In this document: positions 12,601 through 39,200 of the stretch, piece after piece
Numbering within the stretch: position 1 is the first letter of the stretch
Layout of the letters: the number at the start of each line of letters is the position of its first letter
NCBI RefSeq assembly: GCF_901709675.1
Contig: NC_051100.1
Coordinates: 8,962,786 to 9,026,785 of the forward strand
Direction of reading: 5' to 3'
Source of the DNA: Syngnathus acus
Taxonomy: Eukaryota > Chordata > Actinopteri > Syngnathiformes > Syngnathidae
Length of the DNA: 64,000 nt
The notes under the pieces: generated by a model
Database searches by the model: none
The model's input: only the letters and a program-made list of their open reading frames with translations
What the model was told of the DNA's origin: nothing
Program-made: the position numbers and the translations under genes

Positions 12601-15600
12601 GCCAGCCTCAAAGATACTGCTCAATATAGAGGCCACAAACTCCTGTGTAGATTCACAAAACCGCTGAGATGTTATTCATTGCCTGATTGCAAGTATAATG
12701 ATTAAGGTGTCAGTGATTTACCTCTTTCAATTTGGGCAGCAGCATTAGCAGTGTTTGCCATACTCTATTTTTCACACGGTGGTGGAGAGAGTTGCTGGAG
12801 ATACGCAGTGATTTTGACACATTCTTGTCCTGAAAAGAAAGTTTGACAGAAGACAGGACAGAAAGTGTTTATTTGAGTGGAGTTTCAAATGGTTGCAAAT
12901 AAAATTCTGATTAACTGGGCAACAATAACGTATTGTTGTATTTTTGCAAGATGAACCGTATATGACCTTTTCTAAGAGAGTGACAGCAAGTTGCTCCATC
13001 AGTTTTTCATGCAGACCGTTAGAAGCATCCAGCCGACTGAGGAAAGCCAGGGTGCACATGCGAGGTAGCTGGTCGTCTCTGTTGTCACTGAAAGACAAAC
13101 ACTTTTCACTGTGATATGGAGCGAGACCTCTCGAGGCGACGTTGGAAAATCAAAAGGCAGCAGCTCACCTGGCGACCACAGTGTTGGTGGCGCACGCCGC
13201 ACCGAGTTGCTCCACGTATGCCTGGACATCTTGAACAAGACTATGGAAGAAAAACAGTAAATGAAGCGCTAAAAAGAAAAAAAAAGCAACCAAGTATTGA
13301 TACGCTGTCATTAGTACCGCTGATCTCTCCTGAACACCGGGCCATAAATGCAACCCTCAGCTACGATGTTGATATGATTGAAAACACTGGAGAATATGCC
13401 GTCTTCTTGATCGCTGCTTTGTTCGCTAGCAGGCAACCATGTGTGACAACAGTGTTGCAGCAGCACACTAAAAACACCATTCTTAGATTCAGACAGCTCC
13501 ATGATCTCAGCAGCAATCTAGAGAAAAACATCAATATTACTAAGCATTTCAGTCGACAAGGTCTTCTACACAATGTATTCATGCTAATTACCTGTTTCAT
13601 GGTTGCTGTCAAGACTGGGGCCTGACTGTTCCTGAGCAGCAGCAGTGTTTGGTGGAAAGCCACTGAGATGAAGCCTTTGAGGGCAGGCCAGAAGTCATGG
13701 GCGTTATTGCTGAGCCCATGCACCAGCTCCCAAGTCCGACTCACGGCTTCCACGCAGAGGGCCTCGTCTTTAGTCACTAACTGAGATCGCAGCATCGCGC
13801 TTTGAGACGAGACACCACCTTTTTGTCTACACTTAAATATGCAGAGACTCACTTGTGGCAACACCGTCTCCATGAAGGCGAACACAGGTAGAACAAGGTC
13901 GCTGGGCAGCAGAGCTAAAGCGTCCACGCAGCATCTCAGAGCGGCAACGGCAGTCTTTGTGTTTCTGAGGAGCTCGGAATGTTGAAGTGTTCTTGTGAGG
14001 AAACTCAGGCAAACCCACTGGTCCCGCATGAAGTGGGCAGCCGTGCGACCCCAGTCCTGCAGGAGAGGGCCTTTCCCACCTTCATTACTGAGAAAGAATG
14101 GCTGTGGCACTTTAATATGACAGGCAAGTGTATTCAATGGCATTTTCAGAATCTTAGTCACTGACCTCAAACTATCTGCTGTGTGAGGTTTCAGGAGCCT
14201 CTCATTGAAGCGTCCCAGAGCTGGGTGACTTCGCCAAGGAGACTTGTAAAAATGCTCATTCAGTTGCTTTAGAAGAGAAAAAGTGTCTGGGCCAATTGCT
14301 TGCTTCTCAATTAGCCGGCATACCATGGCAAGAGATGCCATAGCAACCGCTTGTGCCACCTGGCTCGCCACTGAGGGGCTCTACCAAAAGAAGAATGAAT
14401 GATTATCTGAATAAGTTCAACGCTAGCAATAAGAATTTGCTTCCAACCTGCTGGGTTGGTTCTTGCAAGATGCTGAGAGAGTACTTGATGAGTCTAGGAA
14501 AGCAAGATGGTTGAATTGTAGAAGTGTGCATGGACAGTTGCTTCAAGACACACAAATACAGTTCTGCCCGCTCCATGTCGCACAGCTGCACAAAACAAAA
14601 CAAACACAATCCATCATATACATTACTAAATCTTTACTGTAGGTTGTGTGGGGAGATTTATTTACCTCCAGCAGTTCCCCACACAGACGCCTCATGATAA
14701 ACTCCTGGATTGAATCTGCACACTGAAAAATGAGCCTCTCCAAAGCAGCTGCCACTTCATCTACTGGAGAAAATGATAAGAAATATGATATGAAATATAA
14801 GTCACTCATCAGCTTTTATTTGCGTCTATATTTCAAGAGCCATATCTTTATGTATCTCTATTAAAATACAAACAGTGGGCTTTTGGTGTTTCTCTGAGCT
14901 GGAGCAATCGGAGAACAAGTTGCAAACTCTTGTCACTCTTTTTCAGGGGCATGTAGATGTTGGGGCCGACCCGGTTTAGAGTGTCCACCAGAGGAGACAA
15001 TAATGCCTGGAGGGTGTCACCAATCTTTGCTCCAGGATGATTCCTCTCAATGTCAGTGCACAGCAAAATGGACCTGGCCAACTTGTCTGCCTCTTTGGGG
15101 TCAGGCAACCTTTGTGTCTGACCTGCAAAGTATATTGAAGATTACACCTTAAATAAATAAAGACTTTAAAAAACGTGCTTTCTTCCAACCTTACCAGTGC
15201 ATGCTGGAACACTGAGAAACTGGTGTATTTTGAATTGAACATAAGCTTTTATGGTTTCCTTGCTTGAGGCAGTACCATCTCCATCTCTTGGCATTATCTT
15301 AAAATGGCCCTCATTGCTTGAGAGCCAGACACACACCTCCAAAAGACACAAATGGCGGAGGCAACATGTTTGATCAATAAACTGTGATGTGCAGCTGAAG
15401 TTGAAAACAATAACAATACAACTTACCTCATCCCAAAGTGCGGTGCCCCCACACAGAGACTCATCTGTACGGAAATTGCCCAGAAAGGTAAATATGTCGT
15501 CGAGGGTCACTGTGCTCTGAAAGTATGTGAATAAACTCAGGGCGACATCCATGACACCTCAGAAATGTTACAGTGCAATTTAGTTCTTGTGAAAGAAACC

Positions 15601-18180
15601 ATTAGGCTGAACATCAAGAAATCTCATCTTGGGACTTTGTGGAATCTTGCATCGTGCTTTCACTATGCTTGAGTGGGGGTTCTCTAAATACTGCAGGGTC
15701 CTCTCACATTCCAAAAACATCCATGTGACTCAAGCTGAACTTGACTTGCTCACTCACATGAGAATTGTTCCAAATATGCTTTGCCTACCACATTTATGAG
15801 ACAGAGGGCGCTCTTCAACAAGAAGCACTGAGCAGCGCCTCTCAGGAGGACTTGATGTGTGATCATGGTGCAGCGTAGCACCTCCCTGTGTGTGGCAGAG
15901 CAAGCATGCAATTAACGTACACTTCAACCATGAAAGTACTATTTTCCTTCATAACGTGGCACAGACCTGAGAGCAGTGAGCCCATCGACAGCCAATATTG
16001 GGTTTGGAGCAAGTTTGGAAAGGGCCTGAGAGATGAAGAGGAGGGGAACGGCGCACCAATGCTTGGATCCTAGTTGCTGGATCATCTGCAGCAAGATGCG
16101 GCCTGAAAAGCACACACAATTTTAACTGCAAACTGACTTTTTTTTTAAGCTAAGAAAAAGCTTCTCAGTAAATGTTTGTACCTCTGTCATCTTTTGGTAG
16201 GCTGCTGAAGAAGTTCTGCAGGAAGATTTGAAGTTTAACTGCCAGTTCTGGGCAGTCTCCAACACGCTGGCCACCAGCCCTGGAGAAATATACAACAAAT
16301 AATTTGATCTTAACATGATAAACCAATGTAAAGTAATTCAAACATACACGATTTTAGAATCTCACCTGCAGAAGAGCGACATTTCTGACAGAACGTCCAT
16401 AAAAGGCCCAACGACAAACTGGGGAGCAAGTTAGACCAGTTTAATGAAGCAGTTATCATAGGTCAATCGAGGAGACCTGCATGGACGTTCACCTGAGAAA
16501 AAGCTGAGGCAAAAGACGGCTGTTGGAGAACTTTAAGTTCGAGGAGGTGACACACTCCGGCTCGCATTAAGGTTTTATTCTCACTGTGAAACATTCGCTG
16601 GTACACACACAGCAGCCATGATGGGTGGAAGAGGTCCTCACCTACAAATGCAAGACAGTATATTAGTGAATGCACAATTTATGTGGCATCATAGTTTTAC
16701 TAATTGGAAGCATGCGATAATTGTAAGAGCCAAACAATACCTTCACTTGCTGTCGTTTGGATAAGAGAGTCTATTCTATTCAGCACTGGGCGGACCACAT
16801 GAACCTGCATGAAGAAGAAACATCTTTATTTTCAGTCCCATTCGAGTGGTAGTGACCCTTGAATTAAATAATCATCATCAGAATGCATTTTGGACCTGAT
16901 TTTCCTCCAACGTCTCCATCACCAGCACATAATCCTCCCAGAACTCTCTGAGCATCTCGCTGCTTTTGGCTGTCCATTTGAACAAGATCTCCTCACCATT
17001 CCCTTCAATAACAATTACGAAAGAAAGTAGTCCACACAACTCTTGAGTATACCTGAAACAATCTAAGATTTAGTACACGACCAGCAAAATGCAACCTTTA
17101 CATTAGTAAACAATTCTCTTGATCCATGCCTATTAAAAAGCACACAAGCATTTATTCAAAATCTCCTATACCAATTTAAAGTCTATCTACTACTAGTAAA
17201 ACATCTCAGTGGACTCATGCCACTTTTGGCCTATTATGAATTGAAACCATTTGAAGACTGAATTGAATATCAGATAAATGGCTTTCCATATCTGTGAGCA
17301 TTTTACCTTGTTGTGAAGGACAGTCCACTCCCTGATCCTGTGACGATGCCACACATCGTTTGAGCAGGTACAGTGCCCTCTTCCGGGACACGCTGTCTCT
17401 GTGGATAAGTCCGTCCTGAACCACGCACCAGAAGCGGAGACAGGACCTAGGGTCTGGCTCAGTAGGTGCCAGCAGGTGGTCCGAAAGGGAGGTCAAACAT
17501 AGGAGCGTTCGTTCAGTTACGGGAGGTGTGCGCTCCGATGCGTGCCAAGTGCAGAGCTCGCTCAAAGTCTTGTTGAGGATGCTGCCGTGCATTGCATCAT
17601 TGCAATTGCCCAGCACGGCTAACAAAAGCCGAACAGTGACCCGGGAGAGCAATCCGTCTGGAATCGTTCTAATGCTTGACAAGACGCATGACAAAATGCT
17701 CAATATTAGCTGCTCGTCTCCTCTTAAACAAGGAAGGATGACAGCTAGGGCTTCACTGGCAACCTCCACACTGAGTCTCTCCACGCCGGGTTGGTCCTCC
17801 TCTGACAGGCGAAGCGAAGGCAGGATGACCAGAGCGAATCGACCCGCCTCAACCGGGTCACATAACCGGGCACAAATGGCCGCAAGTCTGCAAACAGCTG
17901 CCGTATTCTCCCTAAATCGCACACAGTCTGTTTCGGTTGATATCCTGGAGAGGAGAGGCAAGCAACGCGTCCAAATGATAGACTTTGTTTTATCTTGAAT
18001 GCATTGTGTTTTCGTGGTTTCTGATTGAACAATAATGTGCTCGAGTCCTTCTATGAAAGCTGTCAGCGCCTCAACGCGCTCCGTCTCCGGCCACACGTCA
18101 ACTGGCCAGCACAGGGAGTCAAACAGACGATCGTAGTGAGGAGAAGTCGACAAGATTGCGTTGATCAAAATAGAATTCAT
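9609..18180 (-). CDS. tarbp1: TARBP1, SpoU-class tRNA 2'-O-ribose methyltransferase
   Basis: Homologue of yeast Trm3; known to methylate guanosine 18 of tRNAs. Twenty-nine exons in transcript order: 18180-17307, 17041-16896, 16804-16741, 16641-16493, 16418-16366, 16279-16182, 16102-15967, 15885-15789, 15516-15427, 15336-15195, 15122-14874, 14763-14666, 14585-14448, 14380-14166, 14087-13853, 13780-13592, 13517-13318, 13240-13169, 13087-12967, 12829-12722, 12642-12493, 12325-12239, 12166-11961, 11885-11804, 11717-11552, 11476-11291, 11201-11077, 10994-10858, 9789-9609. They sum to 4794 nt, 1597 residues (human about 1621). A long helical-repeat N-terminal region is followed by the C-terminal SpoU domain: [19 protein letters not shown] (about 1440-1460), [14 protein letters not shown] (about 1540) and [19 protein letters not shown] (about 1560-1580). 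The start aligns with the human N-terminus; an in-frame ATG at 18195 is an alternative. The acceptors of exons 9 and 16 and the donor of exon 25 are my least certain choices. Confidence 0.95.
15690..15732 (+). repeat. Short SINE relic in TARBP1 intron 8
   Basis: The segment resembles the 'ggtttcctcccacattccaaaaacatgcatg' part of the fish SINE (here 'gggtcctctcacattccaaaaacatccatg'). Only this short block is recognisable. It lies between the exons at 15427-15516 and 15789-15885. Confidence 0.35.
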
Positions 18181-18330
18181 GTTAGATAACCTCACAAAGC
18201 CAAAAAAGTACTGACGAGTCTAGTAGACTTCACCAACCGGCTTTTCTCGCTGCACGTTTATACTCTTGCTATTTGTAAACTTCCGTAAACGTCACCACTT
18301 AAGTCTCGCGAGACGTTGCCAGATTTCCAG
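18181..18330 (-). promoter_or_regulatory. TARBP1 promoter with TCTCGCGAGA palindrome
   Basis: The perfect 10-bp palindrome TCTCGCGAGA sits at 18304-18313, about 125 bp upstream of the chosen TARBP1 start. This element is a known core-promoter motif of CpG-type, often divergent, housekeeping promoters in vertebrates. The surrounding 18200-18320 stretch is locally richer in CG than the flanking AT-rich sequence. The transcription start itself cannot be read from the sequence. Confidence 0.65.
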
Positions 18331-20158
18331 CTGAAGCGCAATAACACAACACGCACTTCTATTTTTCCACAAACAGAACCAACAATAGCCAAAATAATTT
18401 TCTAAAACATAGCAAAAAATTAATGGATTAGGAAACTGTCTTGTCATTATTTTCTTTTGTAACGCACGCTCTACACTGCAATATTGCTGTTACAGTAAAC
18501 AGTTTTTGAATTAGATTCAATATTGCAACTTGCAAGTGTAGCTTCCACAATTGTCTGAAGATTGTAATGTAGACCAAAAATTCAACACCCACATCTTTCT
18601 TTAGACACACACCACCCACAAAATCCTATGCAGCTTTGTTGGGTAAATTGTTCAGAATTAACCTATTGATGCAGCAACCTAACTTAATTGACCTTAATCC
18701 TTTAATGTGCAACTATTACATGTTTCAGTACTTCTTGCACAACTTGCTGTTATTTACCAATATAACAGAAAAAAATAATAGGGTTAGACTGTATCTCAGT
18801 GTTGGATAGGGGCAAGTTTAGTTAGTGCATTTTATTTTCATCTTAATATTTCACTGAAAATATTTTTAAAGGTTTTGTGAGTAGATAGTATATCTATCTG
18901 CCTTAGTAATTTGTTGGAAAGAACTTGGGCGAACCAATTACCAGTGTAGAAGCTACACTGTAGACACTCAATAACACAAGCTTGTCATGAAAGTTCTGCT
19001 GGGGGTTATTTGCCAGGAAGACCGTCTGAAAGAAAAGCTCCCAGGCAAACCTCTCCCACTATTATTGCATTCACATGACCAAAGTAGTCCAGGAGGGTGG
19101 AGTGATAACTAAGAACGGTTAAGACAGTGTCATTGGAAAATCCAAAGGCATAAAATAATTTCTAATGTTTTGAATGAAATTATTGCAGAACCAGGGTTGT
19201 GCATACTTTATATATACTCTGCATCAGAATTATTATTTTACACAAAAGATTTCAGAAAGTAAAATTTATTTTTGCCTTTATAAAAAAACAGCATTTGCCC
19301 TGGGAATAACCCGCATGTTGGTCATACCTTATCGGAATAGAGTTTAGCGTTTGAGCACTAGCATTCCTTTCCAGTGAGCTCATGCTGGCTTCTTTGCATT
19401 TTAATTAGCATTTACAAAACAGTGAAAAAAATCTCTGTGAAAAAGAATAACTTGACAGAGAGGCTCTTTGTTTGAAGGTTATATAATACAAAAATACTGC
19501 AGATTCATTATAAATGTCACTGTTACTGAAATAGATTGTGATTTGGAAACATTGCTGTTGAAAAAGTGAAAGCAATAGAAGAGGTGTGGAGACTTTGGAA
19601 TGAATGAATGGTTTACAAGCCGGCAAGAAGTTTTTTTTCTCCCACACTACATGCTACATTTGCTGGGGCAGAATAGTTGGAAGGATGACCAAGCACACTG
19701 TAGAAAAACAGAGTGTAAAATGTTAGAGAAGCATTATCGTTGGCACTGTGACTTTTGAATATTTTCAGCATATAACAAGCACATTCCAAATGTTCCGATA
19801 GTGCCCGAGTGAACAAATAGCAATGGAGATTCCATTTGATGAATAACCAAAAGATCACAACATGAACTTATTTTGCCCTTAACGTCAACCTCTCAGGAGA
19901 TTGCCGGCACAAAAAACAAAATGCTTGGGGTTTTTTTTGTATGTAGAAGCTGAAATGTCATAAAATGCATTTGCAAGCAATATGTACAAAACATAGAAAA
20001 ATCAATAAATATATCACAAAGATTTTTTCTGAATAAAAAAAACTGTGGCATCCACAGAGTTATAGGACTAAAATAAACATACATGAGAAATGAGCTGTCC
20101 ACTGTTGTCACCTGGGCCAAATAAAAAAAATAAAAAAAAGATTCCGTAAACAACCAAT
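18331..20158. other. Intergenic: TARBP1 upstream and FRMD 3' UTR
   Basis: AT-rich sequence with no supportable gene. The right-hand part must include the 3' UTR of the FERM gene that ends at 20159 and is read leftward; a TTTATT near 19264 is a possible minus-strand poly(A) signal. Several open frames here are short, low-complexity and without family resemblance. Confidence 0.5.
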
Positions 20159-25185
<5,027 letters not shown>

Positions 25186-28100
25186 TTTGGCACCTTGTGA
25201 CAATCACAACTCTATCCGTGTTTAAAGCTCTTGGCTGATCCACGACACTTCATCCATGTCAGATCTTAAAAGAGATGTCAAATAAGAGATGATTGCCAGA
25301 AAAGAAAAACAAATCGTACGGCAGATTATGTGGCATTCCTTTCATAATAATCCAAGACATGTCAGTAAAAGTCTTCTGTTATTTTGATACTCTTGTTATT
25401 TTATTGATTTTGTGTCCAGAGAGCCAGAGGAAAATCAGTATGTGATCCATCAAGACGATTATCTCGACAAAAGAAAATACTTCAACATCACTCACTCAAG
25501 CATATCCAACAGAAGGCACAAGTAGTTATTGATCCAATTAATCAGATGACTAATAAGTGCATCACTGGAAAAAAATGTTCATCCTGAAAATAGTCTTAAA
25601 ACTGAGCTCATGACAGTTGGAGGCAAAATAAAGCTATTGCGATATGTAATATTTGCTCTAGTGGTGCAGTTACAATGGTGCCTGAAAATAAAATAATAAA
25701 GAGTAATAAAATAGTATTTGCAATTTGCTTGCTTGAAAAAAAACATTACAACAAACTTCTATCATACAAACATGACATCATACAAGACTTAAGCATACTG
25801 AGAATTCAGTGTATCTGATTAATTGAGCCAAATTCAGTGAGCATCTGGGGATTAACTGGGTTTGCCTTTGAGATTTTATTTCCCCGGAATGAACAGAGGC
25901 CTTAGTCAGGCCTGTTAAAGGAAAGATCCAGAGAAGAGAAAAACACACTGCTGGCCACAAAATTATACATACTGTTCATTTCTTATCATGTTTTAATGAT
26001 TGTCCATTACATTGTGGTTAACTCCTTTTTACACTTAAGATAAACTAAAATTACTAATTCTTAATAAGGTTTTCTTAACTTTTCTGCTGAATGTGACTAC
26101 TAATAATATTAAAATGCCACATTGGCAGTAGAGTTCTTTTTCAGAGGTTCTAGTACACAATTAGGATGTTTGCCATGGAGCCTCACCTGAAGTTTGGCCC
26201 TCCATGCTAACCCCCTCAAGCCCCAACTGGTACAAGGCTCATCTGATTAAAGTCTTAGGATGAATTAATCAGTTTAATTACGGCCGTACGCTGACGCTGA
26301 TCCCTTTAAAACCTGCTCTTGACAATAAACAGTCAAGAGGGGAAATAATAAACAATCGGGAACAGCTCATTTGAAACTTGGAGCCATTACTTCTTGCAAG
26401 TAAGGATTAAAAAAAAGATAATTACAGCAACAGTTCTATACTTGGAGGTAAGAACATCGTGTTGTCAAATTTGACTTATGGACATGTTCAGACAGATTCT
26501 CACTGACATCATGGTGTCAGGACAAACAGACGTCCAAAAACCTGAACTTCCAGTAACATGAAAATCTGACTCGCTCACCGGGACAAGTCAAACAATTAAA
26601 TCTGAAGTTCATGATCAGGCGACACAGGTTTTCATTCGAAATGCTGTGAAATTATTCAGTGAGAGGGAAACAATAAAAAACACAATCAGTGTACATTCAT
26701 GGTTAACAGGAGAATCACAGGGTGGGGGGTAGGACACTTATTTTAATAATGAGCAGTATTAGTTCTCTAAGATCTCAGATTACTTTAAACTAAAGGCTCT
26801 TTCCACCTCAGGAAATTGCATAAATTGGGTTGGGAGTCGGGACAAAAAAAACAAAACACTGCAAGTGGAATTCCATACTGACTGATCTGAACCCTGCGAT
26901 TATTTTGCCTCCATCTTTATCATCACCAATATCAATTCAGATCCATGTTGTGTTTGTTTCTTTGGCATCTATGCTAAGTTTTCCCACCCTCCAAGTGCTC
27001 ATGGATAGACTGGCATTTGATAATAATACAGTATTTAATATTTCCTAGTTTGGGTTTGGTCAGAAATTAGACAGCATTACTTTTACAAGATGCAAATTTG
27101 AATGCTGCAAAAGAAAGGAAGAAAAGAGCTGAAAGGGTTGTTTGGAAGCTCTAAACATTCCTCGAGTGGGAAAACACCCACTTTATCCCCTGAAAAAGGA
27201 TGCAGGAGGTCTTACAGGGGGTGTGCAAAAGATGTGGATCCCCTAATAAAATAGGAAAACACTAAATGGGAGATCCTCTATCAACCTACAATAAGGACAT
27301 TTAAAAAAATAAATTTTAATGCAGTCAATAAAGTAAAATAAAGATTTTGCTTGGATACATGATAAATGCATACGACTGTGAACATCTGAAGTAAGTTTAC
27401 AGTTTGAGACATCCCCCGCTAGTTGATGATCAGGATCAAAGCTGACTTCACATGTGCCAATTGCCATCTGCAGATTTATTTAATACCCTTCCAAGACTGT
27501 TATAATCCCCACTGCTGGAAAAAACAACCCCACTTCACCGTCCAGGTTTTTTTTTTTTTTTTTGGGGGGGGGGGGGCGGGGGCGTCAACTCTGAACTGAA
27601 CTGACCAAAACACACACGCACGTCTCGGAAAAGGGATTTAAAAAAAAAAAAAAAAAAAGGGTGCACCTTTCAAAAAATTAGACAGCTAAATTATGTGCAG
27701 TGAATCAAAATCCAATGTGGAGCTTAAAGGTTTCAACAAAAACAATCTGGCAGACCCTAAAGACTTCTAACAGCGAATGGAATTGTTTTATATTAATCCT
27801 AATTTGACACGCGATAAAAGAAGTAGTAGTATGCGATGCGTCAAACCGTTTCGATTAAACCGTAACGGTCAGTAACGCTCCCAATTGAGCGCAAGAGAGC
27901 AACAAGTGCGCCAACTATTTAACTTGACAAACTAGCAGAAACTCACCGGGCGTCACATGTCGGAGATGAGTATCATATTTTTCGTCAGAGCTTGCTCCGG
28001 AGTAAGATAAAACACATTCTTTTTAAAAACTCTTTTTTAAAATGTGAGTTAAATACACACATACGCTAAGATGATCAGAACTGCACACCCCTAACCATAG

Positions 28101-29590
28101 CGTGTGTAGATGGAACCACTTAAACCGCAGCCAAAAGGGGTCAGATTTGGACTGTACCATTGTACAGATTTGAGGGGTGCTACACTGTTTTGCTGTTTTA
28201 TGTTCAGACGTTATTTGAAGGAAATCTCAAATTAGCATTTGTTTTAACCCCCGTAAAACGCACCGGAAGAAAAGTCACAATTTTTAAAGTGTATGGATGG
28301 ATAAAAACAAAATCTTGTTGAATTAATATATTAAATATTTACCTCATGTGTGGGATGTTTAGGAGAAACCTGATTTAGGGGTGGGGTGGGGGGTCTATTT
28401 ACTACAATTAGACAATAATCTAATGAATTTCTAATTATTAGAGTTTGAAATTTATAGTGTGAATTATTCCGTTGGATTTTTTGTTTTACTTAGCGGGGTA
28501 TTTCTTTCGAAGTACATTTTAAAGTATTTTCAATGTTGCCAGCAAACGTTGCCCTGGGGGTGGAAAGGGCGTGGAGCGGTTCCTGACCACAGTGTGTCCA
28601 CCACTATAATTAGATCTTTTGATGTACTTCACTCAACATATTTCCACCATAAATCTTTGCTTATGCAATACATGTGCTGTGAAATACAAATTTGCCAGAA
28701 TGCTTTGGTTAATAAACACTGCCATCTACTGAGGGGTTTGACATGTGTACATAAAAGCAACAACATACTCTGCAGTAATGTTAAATCAGAAATTAAGTTT
28801 TATAGAGTCAATTGTAATGGTACAATAATATAAACATTTACCAATAAAACACGTTTTAGTCCAAACAATGCTTTCCAGTTGACACAATCACCCAATGTCA
28901 CCAACCAAACACTGGCAATACGTTCTCAATAAACAGGTGACATAAATCAAATGTGCTTTTGTTCAACAATGAGCATTGCTTAAGCTCCCTGTGAGAAAAT
29001 GTTATGCTTTAGTTTTATTTTCTCCAACACCGTGTTGGCAAATGTGCACAATGCTGCATAAAGAATTAAAAACAAATGAAAAGCTTCAAAGTCTGAGCAT
29101 AACATTGCTGTTTCAAATCCAAACATTTCTTTTAAAAAAGGATGGAAAATAGTCAATACAAAAGCAACCTGTACAAATGACTTTTCTGTACAAAAGCTTG
29201 TAAAATGTAGTTGTGGTGCAAATGAATGCAAGGTCTCTAAAAACTGGTTTTCAAATGGGGACTATGTGCAGACTTTCCATTTTAACAATGTAGCAGCTCT
29301 AGTTTCATTTCAACAGCTAAAATGAATCAAATATACAGTTGTATAGGAACATACATAAATAACAATGAACAGAATAATGAAAACTTGGCAGAAATGTTGC
29401 AAACACATGATTGGCAGTAGAAAAATAAAACCAAACTCCATTATTACTGTGAACAGAGAGAGAAAAAATAATTAGGATGCATGACTTGGTTCATTAAAAA
29501 GTATATATAAGTAGTCCAACAATGGTCACTGGAGTAAAATTCAAATGAAGTGAGCTATTAGCTCCACATTCTCTTTTCCCTCATGCAGTT
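25186..29590. other. FRMD 5' region and FAM135A 3' UTR
   Basis: No coding exon seen. On the minus strand, 'gacgcccg|gtgagt' with the donor at 27941-27946 could end a non-coding first FRMD exon starting somewhere right of 27947. The 5' leader just before the FRMD start contains a short upstream frame beginning 'atggatgaagtg'. The homopolymer tract 27547-27582 (17 T then G-rich) lies in this putative intron. From about 29000 to 29590 the sequence should be FAM135A 3' UTR, with TTTATT near 29015 as a possible minus-strand poly(A) signal. Confidence 0.45.
27547..27582. repeat. Homopolymer tract T17 followed by G-run
   Basis: Seventeen T residues, thirteen G residues, one C and five more G residues in direct succession, followed shortly by another A-run near 27639-27658. 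Low-complexity sequence of slippage type with no coding role. Confidence 0.9.
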
Positions 29591-37998
<8,408 letters not shown>

Positions 37999-37999
37999 T

Positions 38000-39200
38000 C
38001 ATCTGGGACACATACAAAGGCCTGCTAAAGAAAACAGATACATATAACAGTTATTACAAAGAGAAGTATGAATATGAGTCAAATAAACGAGAGTTGAGTG
38101 ATGAACAGCTTTAGCGTCATCCCCGTCCAAGGGTCATAGCACTACCCCTTATAAATGATTAATAATTATTATATACTCACAATCTGATTCAGCTTTTTTT
38201 GTGCCTTAGGAAGGCGATGACGATATACAGTACATGCATAGTTTTTATTTACTTAGTAATTGATTCGTTAATAATACATTATAATTATTGATAGCAATTA
38301 AATAGAATATTTAACCAGATTAATTTCAATAATAACAAAACATTTAGAATGAATTATTCAAATGAATTACAGTATTTTACAAATATTATGCAAATAAGAA
38401 AATAAACAGATTGTTGACTGGTTGTTTCCGCCAATGCATTACTTGTGCAAAACATTTCCGACCACTCGTATGTACAGTATAAATAAATGTGCTTCGCTTG
38501 TGTATTTTTAAATTGTAACACGCACGAAAGTAGGACAGTTGGCGAAAATAGCTCTGCAGGTTAAGTTCAAGATTAAGCTTATTGTATTTAAGAAGACCAA
38601 AACAGACTTGTCTCAATTTGTTAGCCATAAAGAAAACCTTAGAGGTGTAACTGCACTAAAGTGCGGCACTAGTAGGGTAGACTACTAGTCCCGAACTGGC
38701 AGACTCCTAAACTCAGCAATGGTGTCTTGCTGTTTCAAGTGGGGAGTGACTCTTGCTAAGGATTCGCTTGAGGGCCCACAACATGTCAAGTGGGGTCGAC
38801 AAATCATCTCGCAACAGCGCACACAAACGTCAAATAGCTGATACCGGCGTAACAATCGCTAGTGTCCGTCCGCGTTGCACTGACAAGTAGCAATGTTATA
38901 GCTAGCAAAATAAGATTAGCTTACAAGAAGCTAAAACCTCACTCACCATTGCACTGGCAAGCTAACATTAGCTAGCTAACCAACGTATTCCTTTCCTGCT
39001 ATATTGCTTTCCTCTCCCACGTCCAAGCGGAATAGCCTTCTTAGTTGCTCAATGACTCGCCCATCTTCTGAAAAGACAGAGAGGACAGCCGCTCTTTAAA
39101 TGACAGATTGGCCATTTACTCTTCAGATTGTGAATAGTCCGAGCACAATCTGAACGGCTGTCAGGAGCGTAGCTAACACTGCTCATTTACGAGCGAGCGT
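38000..39200 (-). promoter_or_regulatory. FAM135A 5' UTR intron and first-exon region
   Basis: Directly upstream of the start codon the minus strand reads as a 5' UTR exon that begins after an acceptor (gtgtcccag) near 38003. A good donor, 'gtgcaatg|gtgagt', lies at 38941-38946, so a non-coding first exon probably starts in the 38947-39150 region. That stretch is less AT-rich and CG-bearing compared with its flanks, consistent with a promoter. The exact start is not visible. Confidence 0.5.

Noticed and set aside
15517-15552. Extension of TARBP1 exon 9 up to an in-frame ATG (MDVALSLF)
   Set aside because: The phase with exon 8 fails there. The acceptor at 15516 (…tactttcag) gives an agreeing phase and a sensible match to the family.
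16896-17041. Apparent stop codon in TARBP1 exon 2
   Set aside because: The stop appears only if the upstream AG (…tttcag|gtatac) is used. The next AG (…actcaag|AGTTG) restores frame and phase, so no frameshift or pseudogene is needed.
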